A stretch of DNA of 64,000 nt from Lachnospiraceae bacterium AC2012 (GCA_000702525.1 JNIN01000001.1:992001-1056000), one strand, 5' to 3'. Shown: positions 37,862 through 47,630, counted from the stretch's first letter. The notes: generated from the letters alone by a model not told the origin. Program-made: numbers and translations.

Positions 37862-38950
37862 CTATACAATCTCACCACAAACGGATACTACATGGCAGTT
37901 TGGACCTGTCTGAATAATCGTTCCATCCACATCTACCAACGGATATGCAATTCGCATCTTTTCGATATAAGTAATCTTACCCACATCACCATTGGATAAA
38001 ATCACCAATTTTCCATTCAATTCGCGAATCATCTGCTCTAAGAATAAATTTACAATTCTAGGGTCCAAATCCGAAAACTGGTCCCGATAGAAGCTATCTA
38101 AAATCTTTAATGGCGTCGCACTTTCCTTATAGACACGCTTCGAAATCATCGCATCATAGATATCCGAAATCGCAGTAATCTTGGCAAAATAAGGAATCTC
38201 ATTCAACATCAACCCGTCCGGATACCCCGTACCCGTAATGCGCTCATGATGATTTCGAACGCCCGTCAGTATTTCCTCATCTGTAACTCCCGAACGAACC
38301 AGCATCTCATAAGAATATACAGCATGAAGCTTTACAACTTCGAATTCTTCCTTCGTCAAGCGCCCCGGTTTATTCAAAATATGATCCGGAATGCGTAGTT
38401 TTCCAATATCATGCAAAAGACCAATAGATATTAGCTTTTCAATTCTGTCATCCCCCAGTCCAAGCCAGCGACCAATCATGCCATTTAAAATGGCGACATC
38501 TACGCTATGTGTCTGTAAGAGTTCATCCATATCACTCATGTAAGAACCCAGTTGTAACAGGAAATACGGCTGCATAATATCCACCGCATTCCTTGTCATC
38601 GACACCAATCGAACCATCGATTCCTGATTGATTTGATTTGTATAAGATGTCTCACGTATAAACTCTGACATCACTTCCCGCGTCTCATTATAACGTTTCG
38701 CAATCTGCCCATTTAGCTTGGAAACATATTCATGCTGCTTTAGTAATTTCTGGTAGGTTCCTTCCCCAACGAAAATTTCTACATCCTGTTTCGCAATATC
38801 TCTCAATCGATCCAGAATCGTAGCATCAATCACCGTACCATGGCATAAAAGCACCGGATTCTCATCCACAATATAATATAAATCCGAATCCAGATACATA
38901 CCGCTAAGCAGCATATCGGATGATATTTTCTCTAATTTCTGATTACCCAT
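37862..38950 (-). CDS. HD-GYP domain cyclic-di-GMP phosphodiesterase-like protein
   Basis: A 362-aa soluble protein. The first 140 residues are an uncharacterised helical sensor-like part. Residues of about 150-310 form the HD-GYP domain with GLLHDIGKLRIPDHILNK, the second metal His set NHHERITGTGYPDGL and the AKITAISDIYDAMIS motif, so catalysis looks intact. A C-terminal beta domain follows (VILSNGDVGKITYIEK and on). It very likely degrades c-di-GMP, acting opposite to GGDEF proteins such as the one at 58.5-61.2 kb. It has no membrane segment. Confidence 0.92.
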   Translation of the reverse strand: MGNQKLEKISSDMLLSGMYLDSDLYYIVDENPVLLCHGTVIDATILDRLRDIAKQDVEIFVGEGTYQKLLKQHEYVSKLNGQIAKRYNETREVMSEFIRETSYTNQINQESMVRLVSMTRNAVDIMQPYFLLQLGSYMSDMDELLQTHSVDVAILNGMIGRWLGLGDDRIEKLISIGLLHDIGKLRIPDHILNKPGRLTKEEFEVVKLHAVYSYEMLVRSGVTDEEILTGVRNHHERITGTGYPDGLMLNEIPYFAKITAISDIYDAMISKRVYKESATPLKILDSFYRDQFSDLDPRIVNLFLEQMIRELNGKLVILSNGDVGKITYIEKMRIAYPLVDVDGTIIQTGPNCHVVSVCGEIV

Positions 38951-38982
38951 ATTTCTATATACTTCCCTTACCTCAATCTAGT

Positions 38983-39810
38983 CTAATCTTCTTTGCCTAA
39001 CTCCCAACAAGCCACTGCGGATGCAGCAGCAACATTCAAAGAATCTACGCCCTCTCGCATAGGAATCTTCACTCTGTAGTCTGATTTAGTCACCGTTTCC
39101 CGCTGTAAACCGGCGCTCTCTGTCCCCATTAAAATCGCCAACCGCTCCTCTTCTTTTAACTTTGGATCCGTAAGATCGATGGAATCCTCGGTTAGCGCCA
39201 TTGCTACTGTTTTATATTTTAACGCATGTAATGCATCCATATCTACTGTATTCTGAGAAATCACTGTCCATGGTATCTGGAACACCGTCCCCATACTAAC
39301 GCGCGCCGCTCTTTTATAGAGCGGATCGGCTGACCCTTTGGTAAGAACCACAGCATCCATATGCAGTGCCGCTGCATTTCTAAAGATCGCTCCCACATTC
39401 GTAGGGTTCATAACATTTTCAAGGACGACAATGCGTCTCTTCCCTTCACAGATTTCCTCGAGGGTTTGCATCGGCTTTCTTCGAAAAATTGCCAACATCC
39501 CTCGTGTCATGGAAAAGCCCTTGATTTCCTTCTCCAGCTCATCCAACGGAAGCGTATAGATTGGCACCTCTTCTGGAACCAGCGACAAAACATCCTCTGT
39601 CTGTTCCTGGTTCTCCTCCTTCGGATAGGCTTCTTCCATCAAAATCGAAAGGACTTCATAGCCAGCGCGTAATGCCCGCCCAATCACATTCGGGCTCTCT
39701 GCAATAAAAACGCCCACATCCGGCTCATTTAGATGAAACAGTTCCGTTTCTCTATACTTTACGTACAATTCTAATACATCTTTATCAAATTTTGTCATTT
39801 TCTGAATCAT
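38983..39810 (-). CDS. SpoU-family RNA 2'-O-ribose methyltransferase
   Basis: A 275-aa SPOUT enzyme. It has an N-terminal substrate-binding domain (about 1-100) and the three knot motifs NPTNVGAIFRNA (motif 1), LMGTESAGL (motif 2) and IPMREGVDSLNVAAASAV (motif 3). The target is probably rRNA or tRNA; I cannot say which. It lies 32 bp upstream of the HD-GYP gene on the same strand and diverges from the small gene at 39974. A second in-frame ATG exists at 39798. Confidence 0.9.
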   Translation of the reverse strand: MIQKMTKFDKDVLELYVKYRETELFHLNEPDVGVFIAESPNVIGRALRAGYEVLSILMEEAYPKEENQEQTEDVLSLVPEEVPIYTLPLDELEKEIKGFSMTRGMLAIFRRKPMQTLEEICEGKRRIVVLENVMNPTNVGAIFRNAAALHMDAVVLTKGSADPLYKRAARVSMGTVFQIPWTVISQNTVDMDALHALKYKTVAMALTEDSIDLTDPKLKEEERLAILMGTESAGLQRETVTKSDYRVKIPMREGVDSLNVAAASAVACWELGKED

Positions 39811-39973
39811 TCGTCATTATTTCCTCTCAACAAACTCTTATTTTACCCCATCCTGAAACTTTTGTGTGCATCGTTTTTGATAAAAACGAGATATTTTTAT
39901 GCATTTTTTACATAGACGAATTTCATTTCACGTATTAAAGTAGGAGAATATGATTTTTTAGGAGGGATATTCC

Positions 39974-40258
39974 ATGGCTAGCCGTAGTCAATTAATTTCA
40001 CAGCTTGCAACAGCAATGAATAACGATGGCCTCAACATCGAGATGCCAAATCACTATGACCGTTCCACAGGAACATTCTATATCCGCGGAAACGAAGTAA
40101 CGAAAAACTCCGCAAAAAGAGCGCTTCGATTCTTCGAAGAAAAGGCCTTAAAATGCCCAAATTCTGTAAAAGGGCAGGAAGTCCTTCAATACTATAATAT
40201 CGCAATTGCTTCCATCCAAAAATGTATGGAAGAAGCCAACGAATCAACGACAAAATAA
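39974..40258 (+). CDS. Small conserved-looking protein of unknown function (94 aa)
   Basis: Not recognised. It is a 94-aa soluble, basic-to-neutral protein with a helical start (SQLISQLATAMNNDG), a short beta segment (TGTFYIRGNEVTKNS) and a helical end with one cysteine pair far apart. TTAGGAGGG stands 8 nt before the ATG, and the gene is followed 26 bp on by a strong terminator, so it is a complete single-gene unit on the opposite strand from all neighbours. Coding is supported by the excellent ribosome site, isolated orientation and regular amino-acid composition. Confidence 0.75.
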   Translation: MASRSQLISQLATAMNNDGLNIEMPNHYDRSTGTFYIRGNEVTKNSAKRALRFFEEKALKCPNSVKGQEVLQYYNIAIASIQKCMEEANESTTK

Positions 40259-40262
40259 TACC

Positions 40263-40277
40263 GTGCTAAATTAGCAC
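40263..40277 (+). repeat. Short palindrome GTGCTAAATTAGCAC
   Basis: A perfect dyad five bases after the stop codon of the 94-aa gene, followed by TTTT. It may be a minor stop signal ahead of the main terminator. Confidence 0.5.
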
Positions 40278-40281
40278 TTTT

Positions 40282-40320
40282 AAAAAGAGGCGAAATCATC
40301 ATCCATTTCGCCTCTTTCTT
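40282..40320. terminator. Bidirectional terminator between the 94-aa gene and the chemoreceptor
   Basis: 12-bp perfect stem AAGAGGCGAAAT (40285-40296) with its complement at 40305-40316, eight-base loop, T-rich on both sides. It separates two converging genes. Confidence 0.85.
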
Positions 40321-40356
40321 ACGTTATTTTTTTAAATTATTCTTTTCATCTAAAAC

Positions 40357-42417
40357 TTATAACTTAAACTGTCCTACAATGCTACTCAAATCTTCTGCAA
40401 CATCTTCCTGATTGACAGCCATATCTGAGAAATCATTGACCGCACCGGATACGTCATTGACTGTATCGGTAATCTCTGCACTACTGCTTGCAGTATCTTG
40501 CGCAGATTCCGCAATGGACTGTACGGCAAGATTTACTTCATCCATACTATGGTGAATGGTATTTACCATATCATCAATCTTTTCAAACAATCCACCGAAC
40601 ATCTCTGCATCATCACCGTATTGCTTACCAAAGGTAACAAATTTACCATAATCCGGTGTTACCGTTTCCTGCAGGAATACAAGCAATTCCGAAGCACTGT
40701 CATCGAGCGACTTAAAGGCATCCTGTACACCATCAATCGTCTCTTTAATCTGGTCTACGGTACCAGCTGTCTCACTCGCAAGATTATTAATCTCCGATGC
40801 AACTACCGCAAAACCTTTACCCTGTTCACCAGCTCTGGCAGCCTCGATCGTTGCATTCAATGACAATAGATTGATCTGATCGGCAATATCTGCAATATAA
40901 TTTGCAAGGTCTCCAATCTTGGATACGATTTCTGCCTTCTGCCTTGCCACTTCCAGATCCTTCTCACGAGCTTCTACAATAGTCGTGGCATGACTATATG
41001 CCTGCTTGCTTCCGCTCTCAATCTCTTCTGCTCTCGCCTTGATTTCACGGACTTCTTTGGCAGTTGCAGAGACTTCTTTTGCAAGATCCGTTACGGATTC
41101 ATTGACTTCTTCTACGGATGCACTAACCTCTTCGGTTGCTGCACCGGTAGATGTCATCGCATCATTCACTGCAGCCATATTATTCTGAATCGCATCGAAC
41201 TGCGTTGATAAATCCCGTGCAAGACGCGTCATCTGCTCACTCGCACCACTTACCTGGCTGGAACCCTCCGCAATTCTGGAAATGATATCGCGGTTACTCT
41301 CGTACATATCATTCAGCGTTCCACCCATCTGACCGATTTCATCCCCACGTTTCAACTGCATCTTCGAAACCGTAAAGTCACCGCCGGCCAACTTATGTGC
41401 AAAATTCTTCACATTGGAAATTGCCTTGGCAATACTATTTACCTGAAGCAATACAACCAAAATACAAATGAGCGTTGCTACAACAGCTACCACAGTCATA
41501 GATTTAATCAGCTGATGAACCGGTGCCTGTAATTCAGACTGTGGAATCTGAATCATCAACTTCCACTCTACACCAGGAATCGTAGAATAATAGAGATTAT
41601 ACGTCTCCTCTCCATCCGTATAGGACGTAAGTCCTGTATCATTTGCAAAAATCTCTTTTGCTGCCGTCTGTAAGGACTGATTCTCATCTTCGGTAATATT
41701 TACACTATTCTCAACTTTTGACATATCCTCCGTATAGAGGTAAGTTCCATTTCCTGTTGTCAGCATTGCGCAACCATTCGTACCCACTTTTACATCCGAC
41801 ACGATACTCTGCACCGTTCCAAGTACGATATCTGCTGAGATACAGCCCAAATATTTCCCATTATTATAAATCGGTGCGATACAAGTTGACATAATAGTTC
41901 CAGAAGTAGGATCATAATACGGATCTGTAATATCCGCTTCCCCCGCTGGCAGTTCCTTTGCAATCGTATAATATTCCTGCGTAAAGTAATCATATTCTGC
42001 GTTACTATAATCCCAGTTTTCCACGATTTCATCGCCATCCTTGTACCAATATGGTCCAATATATTCCTGTGAAGCATCATAGGCATATGGTTCAAACCAG
42101 ATACCAGAGCCACTCAGGAAGTCCGAATTATCAACCGCTTCCGAAAATACCGCCTTATATTCTTCCATGGTTGTACTCTGATAAGTACCCGCTACCATAG
42201 ACGCCAAATCCACTGCCGTTCCACGAACAACGCTTAAATCACCGTTTATTTCATTCATACTGGCATTTAATTCTGCCGTCATATGGCTTGCAATCTGCTC
42301 ATTGATAATGTTACTACTGGTTCTTTCTGAAATCACCGTCAGAAGTACCATTGCCAATACAATAAATGGAAGTATGGAGCCTAGCATCTTCCACCGTAAA
42401 CTACCACGTTTTTTCAT
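40357..42417 (-). CDS. Methyl-accepting chemotaxis protein with dCACHE sensor
   Basis: A 686-aa chemoreceptor. The start at 42417 ([12 protein letters not shown]) follows GGGGAGG; a farther ATG is ignored. First membrane segment near 12-32; extracellular dCACHE domain (about 40-300) with [18 protein letters not shown] and the downstream [17 protein letters not shown] block; second membrane segment near 305-325; HAMP; signalling domain with intact hairpin tip [26 protein letters not shown]. The sensor recalls amino-acid-binding cache domains, but I cannot name a ligand. It is 34 bp downstream of a kinase-like gene (42452-43645) on the same strand and may be co-transcribed with it. Confidence 0.93.
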   Translation of the reverse strand: MKKRGSLRWKMLGSILPFIVLAMVLLTVISERTSSNIINEQIASHMTAELNASMNEINGDLSVVRGTAVDLASMVAGTYQSTTMEEYKAVFSEAVDNSDFLSGSGIWFEPYAYDASQEYIGPYWYKDGDEIVENWDYSNAEYDYFTQEYYTIAKELPAGEADITDPYYDPTSGTIMSTCIAPIYNNGKYLGCISADIVLGTVQSIVSDVKVGTNGCAMLTTGNGTYLYTEDMSKVENSVNITEDENQSLQTAAKEIFANDTGLTSYTDGEETYNLYYSTIPGVEWKLMIQIPQSELQAPVHQLIKSMTVVAVVATLICILVVLLQVNSIAKAISNVKNFAHKLAGGDFTVSKMQLKRGDEIGQMGGTLNDMYESNRDIISRIAEGSSQVSGASEQMTRLARDLSTQFDAIQNNMAAVNDAMTSTGAATEEVSASVEEVNESVTDLAKEVSATAKEVREIKARAEEIESGSKQAYSHATTIVEAREKDLEVARQKAEIVSKIGDLANYIADIADQINLLSLNATIEAARAGEQGKGFAVVASEINNLASETAGTVDQIKETIDGVQDAFKSLDDSASELLVFLQETVTPDYGKFVTFGKQYGDDAEMFGGLFEKIDDMVNTIHHSMDEVNLAVQSIAESAQDTASSSAEITDTVNDVSGAVNDFSDMAVNQEDVAEDLSSIVGQFKL

Positions 42418-42451
42418 AACATATCCTCCCCGTATAAAAAACAATTACTGT

Positions 42452-43645
42452 TTACAGCTTCATATCTCGATTATCCGGAATAATAATTACAATTCTGGTT
42501 CCATGATTCATTTCACTTCGAATCTCTAAGGATCCTCCTTGTAATTCTTGTATACGCTTTCGAATTCCCTGAATATCTATAAAATAATTATCCGCAGGAT
42601 CCTCATTTATCTTCTCTGTGTCAAAGCCATTCCCATCATCTTCAATAATAATATAGGTCTTAGCTCTATCCCGATCTGTCTTAATCCATAACGTCTTATC
42701 TCCATCCTTAGGCTTCAATCCGAAGCAAACCGCATATTGCACCAAGGAACGAATCGCATACGATGGAATCTTGAAATCAACGGCTCGAATCTCGCGATTC
42801 ACCTGCATATCCATTCCATATTTCTCCATCTGCGAATAGAGATAATCCTCTACCACTTCCATCTCGTCTTCAAAGGAAACCAGACCGACCTGCTGCATCC
42901 GTTCTTCCTCAACCTGATGTGCCACATCCATTTTCTTATGTTCATATTCCATCTGAAGTGCAGCGTAATCATGCACCTCCTTCATTTCATAACTCAGGAA
43001 CATAAGTAATAAGGCAAAGGTAATACCAACATTGATAAGCGACATGCCATATAAAACCATCTGCAGCATCACAGCCACAATCGGAATCATAATAAAGGCA
43101 TATAATGCAAAACGAATATCCTTCGGCATCTTCTGTCGATTCAACAAAATCTCATAGACACAAATACCGAAACAGATATACATAATAATCGTTCCATAAT
43201 ACCATCCAGCTGTCCTGAAATAATGATTCGTCGCGTCAAATCCATAATATAAATCTGTAAATTGGGAAATAATAACTAAGATCATGCCTATCGTACAAAG
43301 TAGATGTACCATATTCACCCATCTGCGATTCTCTCTACCTCCATGATTTTTAATCACATGATAGAAAAAAGCCGCTGCCAGGGCAAACATCACGTAATTC
43401 AAGGAAAACACCATGAAATTACTGACTCTGGTCATAACAATCCCCAGCGAAGTAACGTTACCTCGATAAATATAAGCAAGGCAATCCATCACCATCGTAA
43501 CTGCATTTATAACAAGCATGGAAATCAACAACCAAACCGTCTTCTTTATGTACTTTTTTCGAATAAGCAATATTCCTGCACACGTAGCAGAAAATACGGC
43601 CCCCCATAACTCCAGTCCGATCTGGAAATATTGTAATTGACTCAT
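42452..43645 (-). CDS. Membrane protein with degenerate histidine-kinase ATPase domain
   Basis: A 397-aa protein whose start at 43645 is supported by AGGGGG. The first 225 residues carry about seven membrane segments. A helical linker (EYEHKKMDVAHQVEEERM) leads to a C-terminal HATPase domain of the YesM/LytS kind, with DDGNGFD (G1) and IRKRIQELQGGSLEIRS plus a GTRIVIIIP end strand. Two features look wrong for an active kinase. The N-box that should read like LVENAIKHG reads LVQYAVCFG, losing the metal-binding Asn. No phospho-acceptor His of the HFLFN type is visible. It may be a pseudokinase or receptor. The adjacent gene (43768) is another kinase-like protein. Confidence 0.8.
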   Translation of the reverse strand: MSQLQYFQIGLELWGAVFSATCAGILLIRKKYIKKTVWLLISMLVINAVTMVMDCLAYIYRGNVTSLGIVMTRVSNFMVFSLNYVMFALAAAFFYHVIKNHGGRENRRWVNMVHLLCTIGMILVIISQFTDLYYGFDATNHYFRTAGWYYGTIIMYICFGICVYEILLNRQKMPKDIRFALYAFIMIPIVAVMLQMVLYGMSLINVGITFALLLMFLSYEMKEVHDYAALQMEYEHKKMDVAHQVEEERMQQVGLVSFEDEMEVVEDYLYSQMEKYGMDMQVNREIRAVDFKIPSYAIRSLVQYAVCFGLKPKDGDKTLWIKTDRDRAKTYIIIEDDGNGFDTEKINEDPADNYFIDIQGIRKRIQELQGGSLEIRSEMNHGTRIVIIIPDNRDMKL

Positions 43646-43767
43646 GTAAAACCCCCTAAAGCCCATATGAAAGTAATTTAATCATATCAAATTTCTTTGA
43701 TATCAAAACATTACAAGTCAATTCTTTATCAAAACTTAATATTTAAGAAATTTTCTATTATATTCAT

Positions 43768-44775
43768 CTATATAATTGGTAAAATCAGGCTCGCACAACC
43801 ACCATGTTTTGTATTTGACAGACACAGTTCTCCACCCATCGAATTGGCAATTATTTCCGCAGTTTCCAAGCCTTCATTGATCCGTTCATGATTTCTAAAT
43901 TTGGCAATCACACCCTTTGGGAACCCTACACCACCGTCATATACAGCAATTACGATATCATCATTTAGCTTTAAATCAATTTGAATTTCACCCTTCTCCG
44001 GTGCGAATGAAATAGCATTATCCAGAAGGTTCATCATAATTCTATAAATCTTCTGTTTCGGAAGCAGTTCTCCGATGCCACTTAAGTTATCATTTCCAAC
44101 AATCTTATACGTCAACTGCTTCTCGTACATCGTATAAGCGCAATCTTCCATGCACTCCTCTACAATGTCCTGCAGATAGAACTGCTTTTTCTCCCTTTGG
44201 TTATGCAAATCATCCATCTGGTTATGGAGCATTGTCTGCATATCCTTCATCGAAGCCAAAAGTCCTTCTATCCTCTCTTTCTGCGTCTCTGTCAAGCTTT
44301 CCGACTCTAACGCTTTCACATATTCATTAGCGATGTATAATTGTTTTTCCAAATCCCCACAAAGCTTGGATACCGACAGCCGATCCTTCGCAAGCATCTG
44401 ATTTCTCTCATCTTTTACTTCTGCTAACGACTGTTCCAACACATTCCTCATAAAAATGATATTCTGAAACTCCTGCACTTCTGACGCATCCGATTCACTC
44501 GTACATTCCGCGATATAACGAAGCTCATTAGACATTCTCTTTGCCGTCAAAAGCATAATATAAATAGGGCAGAAAACCATCGCGATGATTAGAAAGATGT
44601 GGAACAAAAATCCCGTTCTTGTCAGATGTCTTCCATAAATATCCACATGTCGTAGCAGCCCAAACTGCACCATCATCACGATGACAAACCCAAAACTTAA
44701 GGCAACGGCAATCTCCCCCCATAAGATCTTAACCAATTGCTTTAAAAATACTCGAAAAAAACTGTTCCCGTTCAT
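43768..44775 (-). CDS. Membrane histidine-kinase-like protein lacking an evident phospho-acceptor histidine
   Basis: About 335 aa. The start at 44775 (MNGNSFFRVFLKQ) follows GCGGGGG. Two membrane segments (about 18-38 and 55-80) precede a coiled coil and a HATPase domain with a normal N-box (IMMNLLDNAISFAPE) and G1 (VYDGGVGF). Where a DHp helix would carry SHELR.PL, the sequence has LCGDLEKQLYI, with Gly in place of His, and the usual GLGL of the G2 box is EGLETAEI. ATP may bind, but self-phosphorylation on His looks unlikely. It follows the rsmH-side genes and lies 122 bp upstream of the other kinase-like gene, suggesting a joint signalling module. No response regulator lies next to it. Confidence 0.78.
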   Translation of the reverse strand: MNGNSFFRVFLKQLVKILWGEIAVALSFGFVIVMMVQFGLLRHVDIYGRHLTRTGFLFHIFLIIAMVFCPIYIMLLTAKRMSNELRYIAECTSESDASEVQEFQNIIFMRNVLEQSLAEVKDERNQMLAKDRLSVSKLCGDLEKQLYIANEYVKALESESLTETQKERIEGLLASMKDMQTMLHNQMDDLHNQREKKQFYLQDIVEECMEDCAYTMYEKQLTYKIVGNDNLSGIGELLPKQKIYRIMMNLLDNAISFAPEKGEIQIDLKLNDDIVIAVYDGGVGFPKGVIAKFRNHERINEGLETAEIIANSMGGELCLSNTKHGGCASLILPII

Positions 44776-44798
44776 ATATACAAGCCCCCGCATCTAGT

Positions 44799-45899
44799 CT
44801 ATGCCTTGATGGCATAACGTAATTTTGTCGAATGTGCTCTCGGATTACGATAGCACTCTTCCTTGGATGGTCGAATCACATCCTCGGTAATCTCAGAATA
44901 AAGTCCCATCTTCTTCTGCATCTTAAAGAACTTCTTTACCAGACGATCTTCTCCGGAATGGAAGGTAAGAATCGCAACTCTTCCCCCCGGTGCTAAAGCA
45001 TCTGGAAGCTGCTCTAAAAATTCATAGAGTACTTCAAACTCCTGATTCACATCAATTCGAATCGCCTGAAATACTCTTGTGCAGGATTTTTTCACAAGCT
45101 TCTTTTGTTCCTCGCGACTTAAGGACTTTACTTCCTTTTCCTGCAATACCACATCTTCAATCAGCTGTTTTAACTGCCCACTGGTCTCCAACGGCTTATG
45201 TGCACGAAGTGTCTTAGATATAGCATCCGCAATGTCTCTTGCATAAGGTTCGTCTGCATTTTCTATAAACAGACTGGTCATCTCATCACGGTCTAATTCC
45301 TTCAGACGTTCCGCCGCGGAAACGCCACTTTCCGGATTAAATCGAAGATCCAGCGGTCCATCTTCTCGCCATGTGAATCCTCGTTCTGGATTATCAATCT
45401 GCATGGAGGAAACGCCAAGATCCGCCATTATAAAATCAAATGGTCCATGTTCTCTTGCCACTTCTCCAATATTTCTAAAGTTCGTATGGATAGGTGTCCA
45501 GATGTTCTCATCGAAACCACGATCTCGCATTCGCTTTGTCGTCTTCACGATTTCAATCGGATCGATATCGAGGGAATAGAGATGCCCCTCGCCCTCGAGT
45601 TTTTTACAAAGCGCTGTCGAATGACCGCCATACCCCAGAGTGCAATCGAGTCCCTTCATCCCCGGCTGAATCTGAAGTGCATCTAAAATCTCCTGCACCA
45701 TAATCGAGATATGCATGCCGGCAGGTGTATTGCCTTTACTGATGACATGCTGAATCTGATCTCCATATTTTTCGGGATTCTGCTCTTTATATTTCTCACT
45801 GAACTTCTTTGGATATTTCCCACTATATCGTACTCTACGCTTATGTGGCTTCTCCTCGGAAGGTGCATTTACATGATCAACATTTTTATTTTCTGTCAT
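44799..45899 (-). CDS. rsmH: RsmH-type 16S rRNA (cytosine1402-N4)-methyltransferase, stand-alone
   Basis: A 366-aa enzyme; the start at 45899 follows TTAGGAG. Family motifs are GLDCTLGYGGHSTALC (motif I), the ADLGVSSMQIDNPERGFTWREDGPLDLRF block, RVFQAIRIDVNQEF and ILTFHSGEDRLVKKFF, so it is a full RsmH. It has an unusual basic N-terminal tail of about 50 residues (PHKRRVRYSGKYPKKFSEKY...) not present in ordinary family members, and it is not in the mraZ-ftsL division cluster where rsmH normally lies. It is probably a second copy; the target base may be the same or different. Divergent from tdk. Confidence 0.88.
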   Translation of the reverse strand: MTENKNVDHVNAPSEEKPHKRRVRYSGKYPKKFSEKYKEQNPEKYGDQIQHVISKGNTPAGMHISIMVQEILDALQIQPGMKGLDCTLGYGGHSTALCKKLEGEGHLYSLDIDPIEIVKTTKRMRDRGFDENIWTPIHTNFRNIGEVAREHGPFDFIMADLGVSSMQIDNPERGFTWREDGPLDLRFNPESGVSAAERLKELDRDEMTSLFIENADEPYARDIADAISKTLRAHKPLETSGQLKQLIEDVVLQEKEVKSLSREEQKKLVKKSCTRVFQAIRIDVNQEFEVLYEFLEQLPDALAPGGRVAILTFHSGEDRLVKKFFKMQKKMGLYSEITEDVIRPSKEECYRNPRAHSTKLRYAIKA

Positions 45900-45996
45900 A
45901 AAAACTCCTAAAACTTTTGTTTCACTACACATTATTCTACCATGAATAATAGGGCTATGGTAGAATAGAATGCAGTACAAAAGTTGGAGGGGAATT

Positions 45997-46581
45997 ATGG
46001 CTAAATTAATATTTCGCTATGGTGCTATGGACGCATCCAAGACAGCGAATGCACTGATGGTACGATTCAATTATTATGAGAGAGGCATGCATGCCGTCGT
46101 ATTAAAGCCAGGTATGGAAAACCGTGACGGAGACAATATCATCAAATCTCGTATTGGCTTATCCGCCGAATGCGAATCTGTAGAAAGCTTTCTAGAAGAA
46201 CGAACACCGGATTTCAAAGATGCCGACGAAATCGACTGCATCATCATCGATGAAGCGCAGTTTTTATCCGTTGCACAGGTCGATCAATTCGCTTGGATTG
46301 TTGACAATCTGAATATCCCGGTTATCTGCTATGGACTGAGAACGGATTTCCTTGGCAAGGCATTCCCCGGTTCCGCAAGACTTCTAGAACTTGCGGACAA
46401 TCTGGAAGAGGTTCCAACCATCTGCTGGTGCGGACACAAGGCGAGATTTCAGGCACGTGTCTGTAATGGAAAAATGGTCACGGAGGGCGAGCAGGTTGCA
46501 CTAGGCGGCAACGATATGTACGTTTCTCTCTGCCGTAAACACTTTATGAACGGCGAAATCGGACCGGCATTTTTAAAATAA
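45997..46581 (+). CDS. tdk: Thymidine kinase
   Basis: Salvages deoxythymidine to dTMP. The start at 45997 (MAKLIFRYGAMDASKT) follows GGAGGGG and gives 194 aa. The P-loop reads GAMDASKT, with Ser14 where most family members have Gly before the catalytic Lys. The Walker B (CIIIDEAQFLS), the thymidine-binding lasso (VICYGLRTDFLGKAFPGSARLLELAD) and the zinc ribbon (CWCGHKARF and later CRKHF) are all present. Other Clostridia have small-residue variants at this P-loop place, so activity is likely. Followed by a terminator. Confidence 0.93.
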   Translation: MAKLIFRYGAMDASKTANALMVRFNYYERGMHAVVLKPGMENRDGDNIIKSRIGLSAECESVESFLEERTPDFKDADEIDCIIIDEAQFLSVAQVDQFAWIVDNLNIPVICYGLRTDFLGKAFPGSARLLELADNLEEVPTICWCGHKARFQARVCNGKMVTEGEQVALGGNDMYVSLCRKHFMNGEIGPAFLK

Positions 46582-46597
46582 TAAATTTCTTTCCCAT

Positions 46598-46653
46598 CAA
46601 AAAAAGCGATAGAACTTTGGTTCCACGAACCTCAAGTTCCATCGCTTTTTATC
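46598..46653. terminator. Bidirectional terminator between tdk and the nucleoside hydrolase
   Basis: Long stem AAAAAGCGAT-GAACTT with complement AAGTTC-ATCGCTTTTT (46601-46616 and 46634-46650), with an inner GGTTC/GAACC hairpin. T runs on both sides serve both converging genes. Confidence 0.85.
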
Positions 46654-46689
46654 TCTATTTCGATTTATATCACTTCTACTATATTTCCA

Positions 46690-47619
46690 CTATTTTAAGG
46701 AAGCAGATAATTCCTTTAACATCTCGATTACTGTTGCCATAAGCTTTGGCTGGTCTACCTGATTTAACAGGAAGACATTACCATTTGGATCTTCTGTACA
46801 AACTGTCTGTCCAACCGTTTCTCTCTCGCTACAATCAACCTTAACCGTAGACTGCACGCCGCCGAAAAGTTCTGGGAAACGGAGGTAAAGAATCGTTGTA
46901 GCATCATGAATTCCAAGTAATGGTTCATTGATATAATATGGCTGATTAAATTCGAAATCCATCATACGTCCATAGATATTCAAAAGTTCATCATCGCTTG
47001 CAACAAGTTCTGCAACCGCTTCTCTTGTCATACCGCAGATCGTTGTAACATCCAATCCACACATCACAATAGGAAGACCGGAGTTATAAACAATATGCGC
47101 TGCTTCCGGGTCGCCCCAGATATTGAATTCTGCATAAGGAGTATCATTTCCAGGTCCTGCAGAACCACCCATCATAACGATCTTCTCAATCTTATCCTTG
47201 AGTTCCGGGAATGCACGAAGCAGTGTTGCAACATTAGTAAGAGGTGCCAGTGTTACGAATGTAATCTTGCCTTCCACTTCCATAATCTTGTTACGAATTG
47301 CAAGGAATGGACTCTCTTCGATTGCCTTCTTTTCTGTTGCTGGAATCTCAACATTTCCAAGACCATTTGCACCGTGAACAGCTTCTGCATCTCTCTTCTT
47401 ACGAACGAGAGGAACCGCTGCACCACGAACAACGACTGCATCTTCCATTCCTAAGTAAGAGCTCAGGCGAAGTGCATTCTCGGTTACTGTCTCAAGGGAA
47501 GAATTACCTCCACAAGAAGAAATACCAATCACGTGAATCTGCTCCTTGCTGGCAGCTGCCATTGCAAGTGCTAATGCATCATCAATTCCAGGGTCTGTGT
47601 CAATCCAAATATTAATCAT
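46690..47619 (-). CDS. Inosine/uridine-preferring nucleoside hydrolase
   Basis: Splits nucleosides to base and ribose. The 309 aa open with the calcium-binding cluster IWIDTDPGIDDALAL. The TLAPLTNVA motif, VMMGGSAGPGN and the C-terminal His/Asp site IHDATTILYL follow, the standard IUNH layout. The ribokinase gene lies 11 bp upstream on the same strand, so ribose released here is phosphorylated by its neighbour. This pairing defines a nucleoside salvage unit. Confidence 0.94.
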   Translation of the reverse strand: MINIWIDTDPGIDDALALAMAAASKEQIHVIGISSCGGNSSLETVTENALRLSSYLGMEDAVVVRGAAVPLVRKKRDAEAVHGANGLGNVEIPATEKKAIEESPFLAIRNKIMEVEGKITFVTLAPLTNVATLLRAFPELKDKIEKIVMMGGSAGPGNDTPYAEFNIWGDPEAAHIVYNSGLPIVMCGLDVTTICGMTREAVAELVASDDELLNIYGRMMDFEFNQPYYINEPLLGIHDATTILYLRFPELFGGVQSTVKVDCSERETVGQTVCTEDPNGNVFLLNQVDQPKLMATVIEMLKELSASLK

Positions 47620-47630
47620 AAATAACTCCT

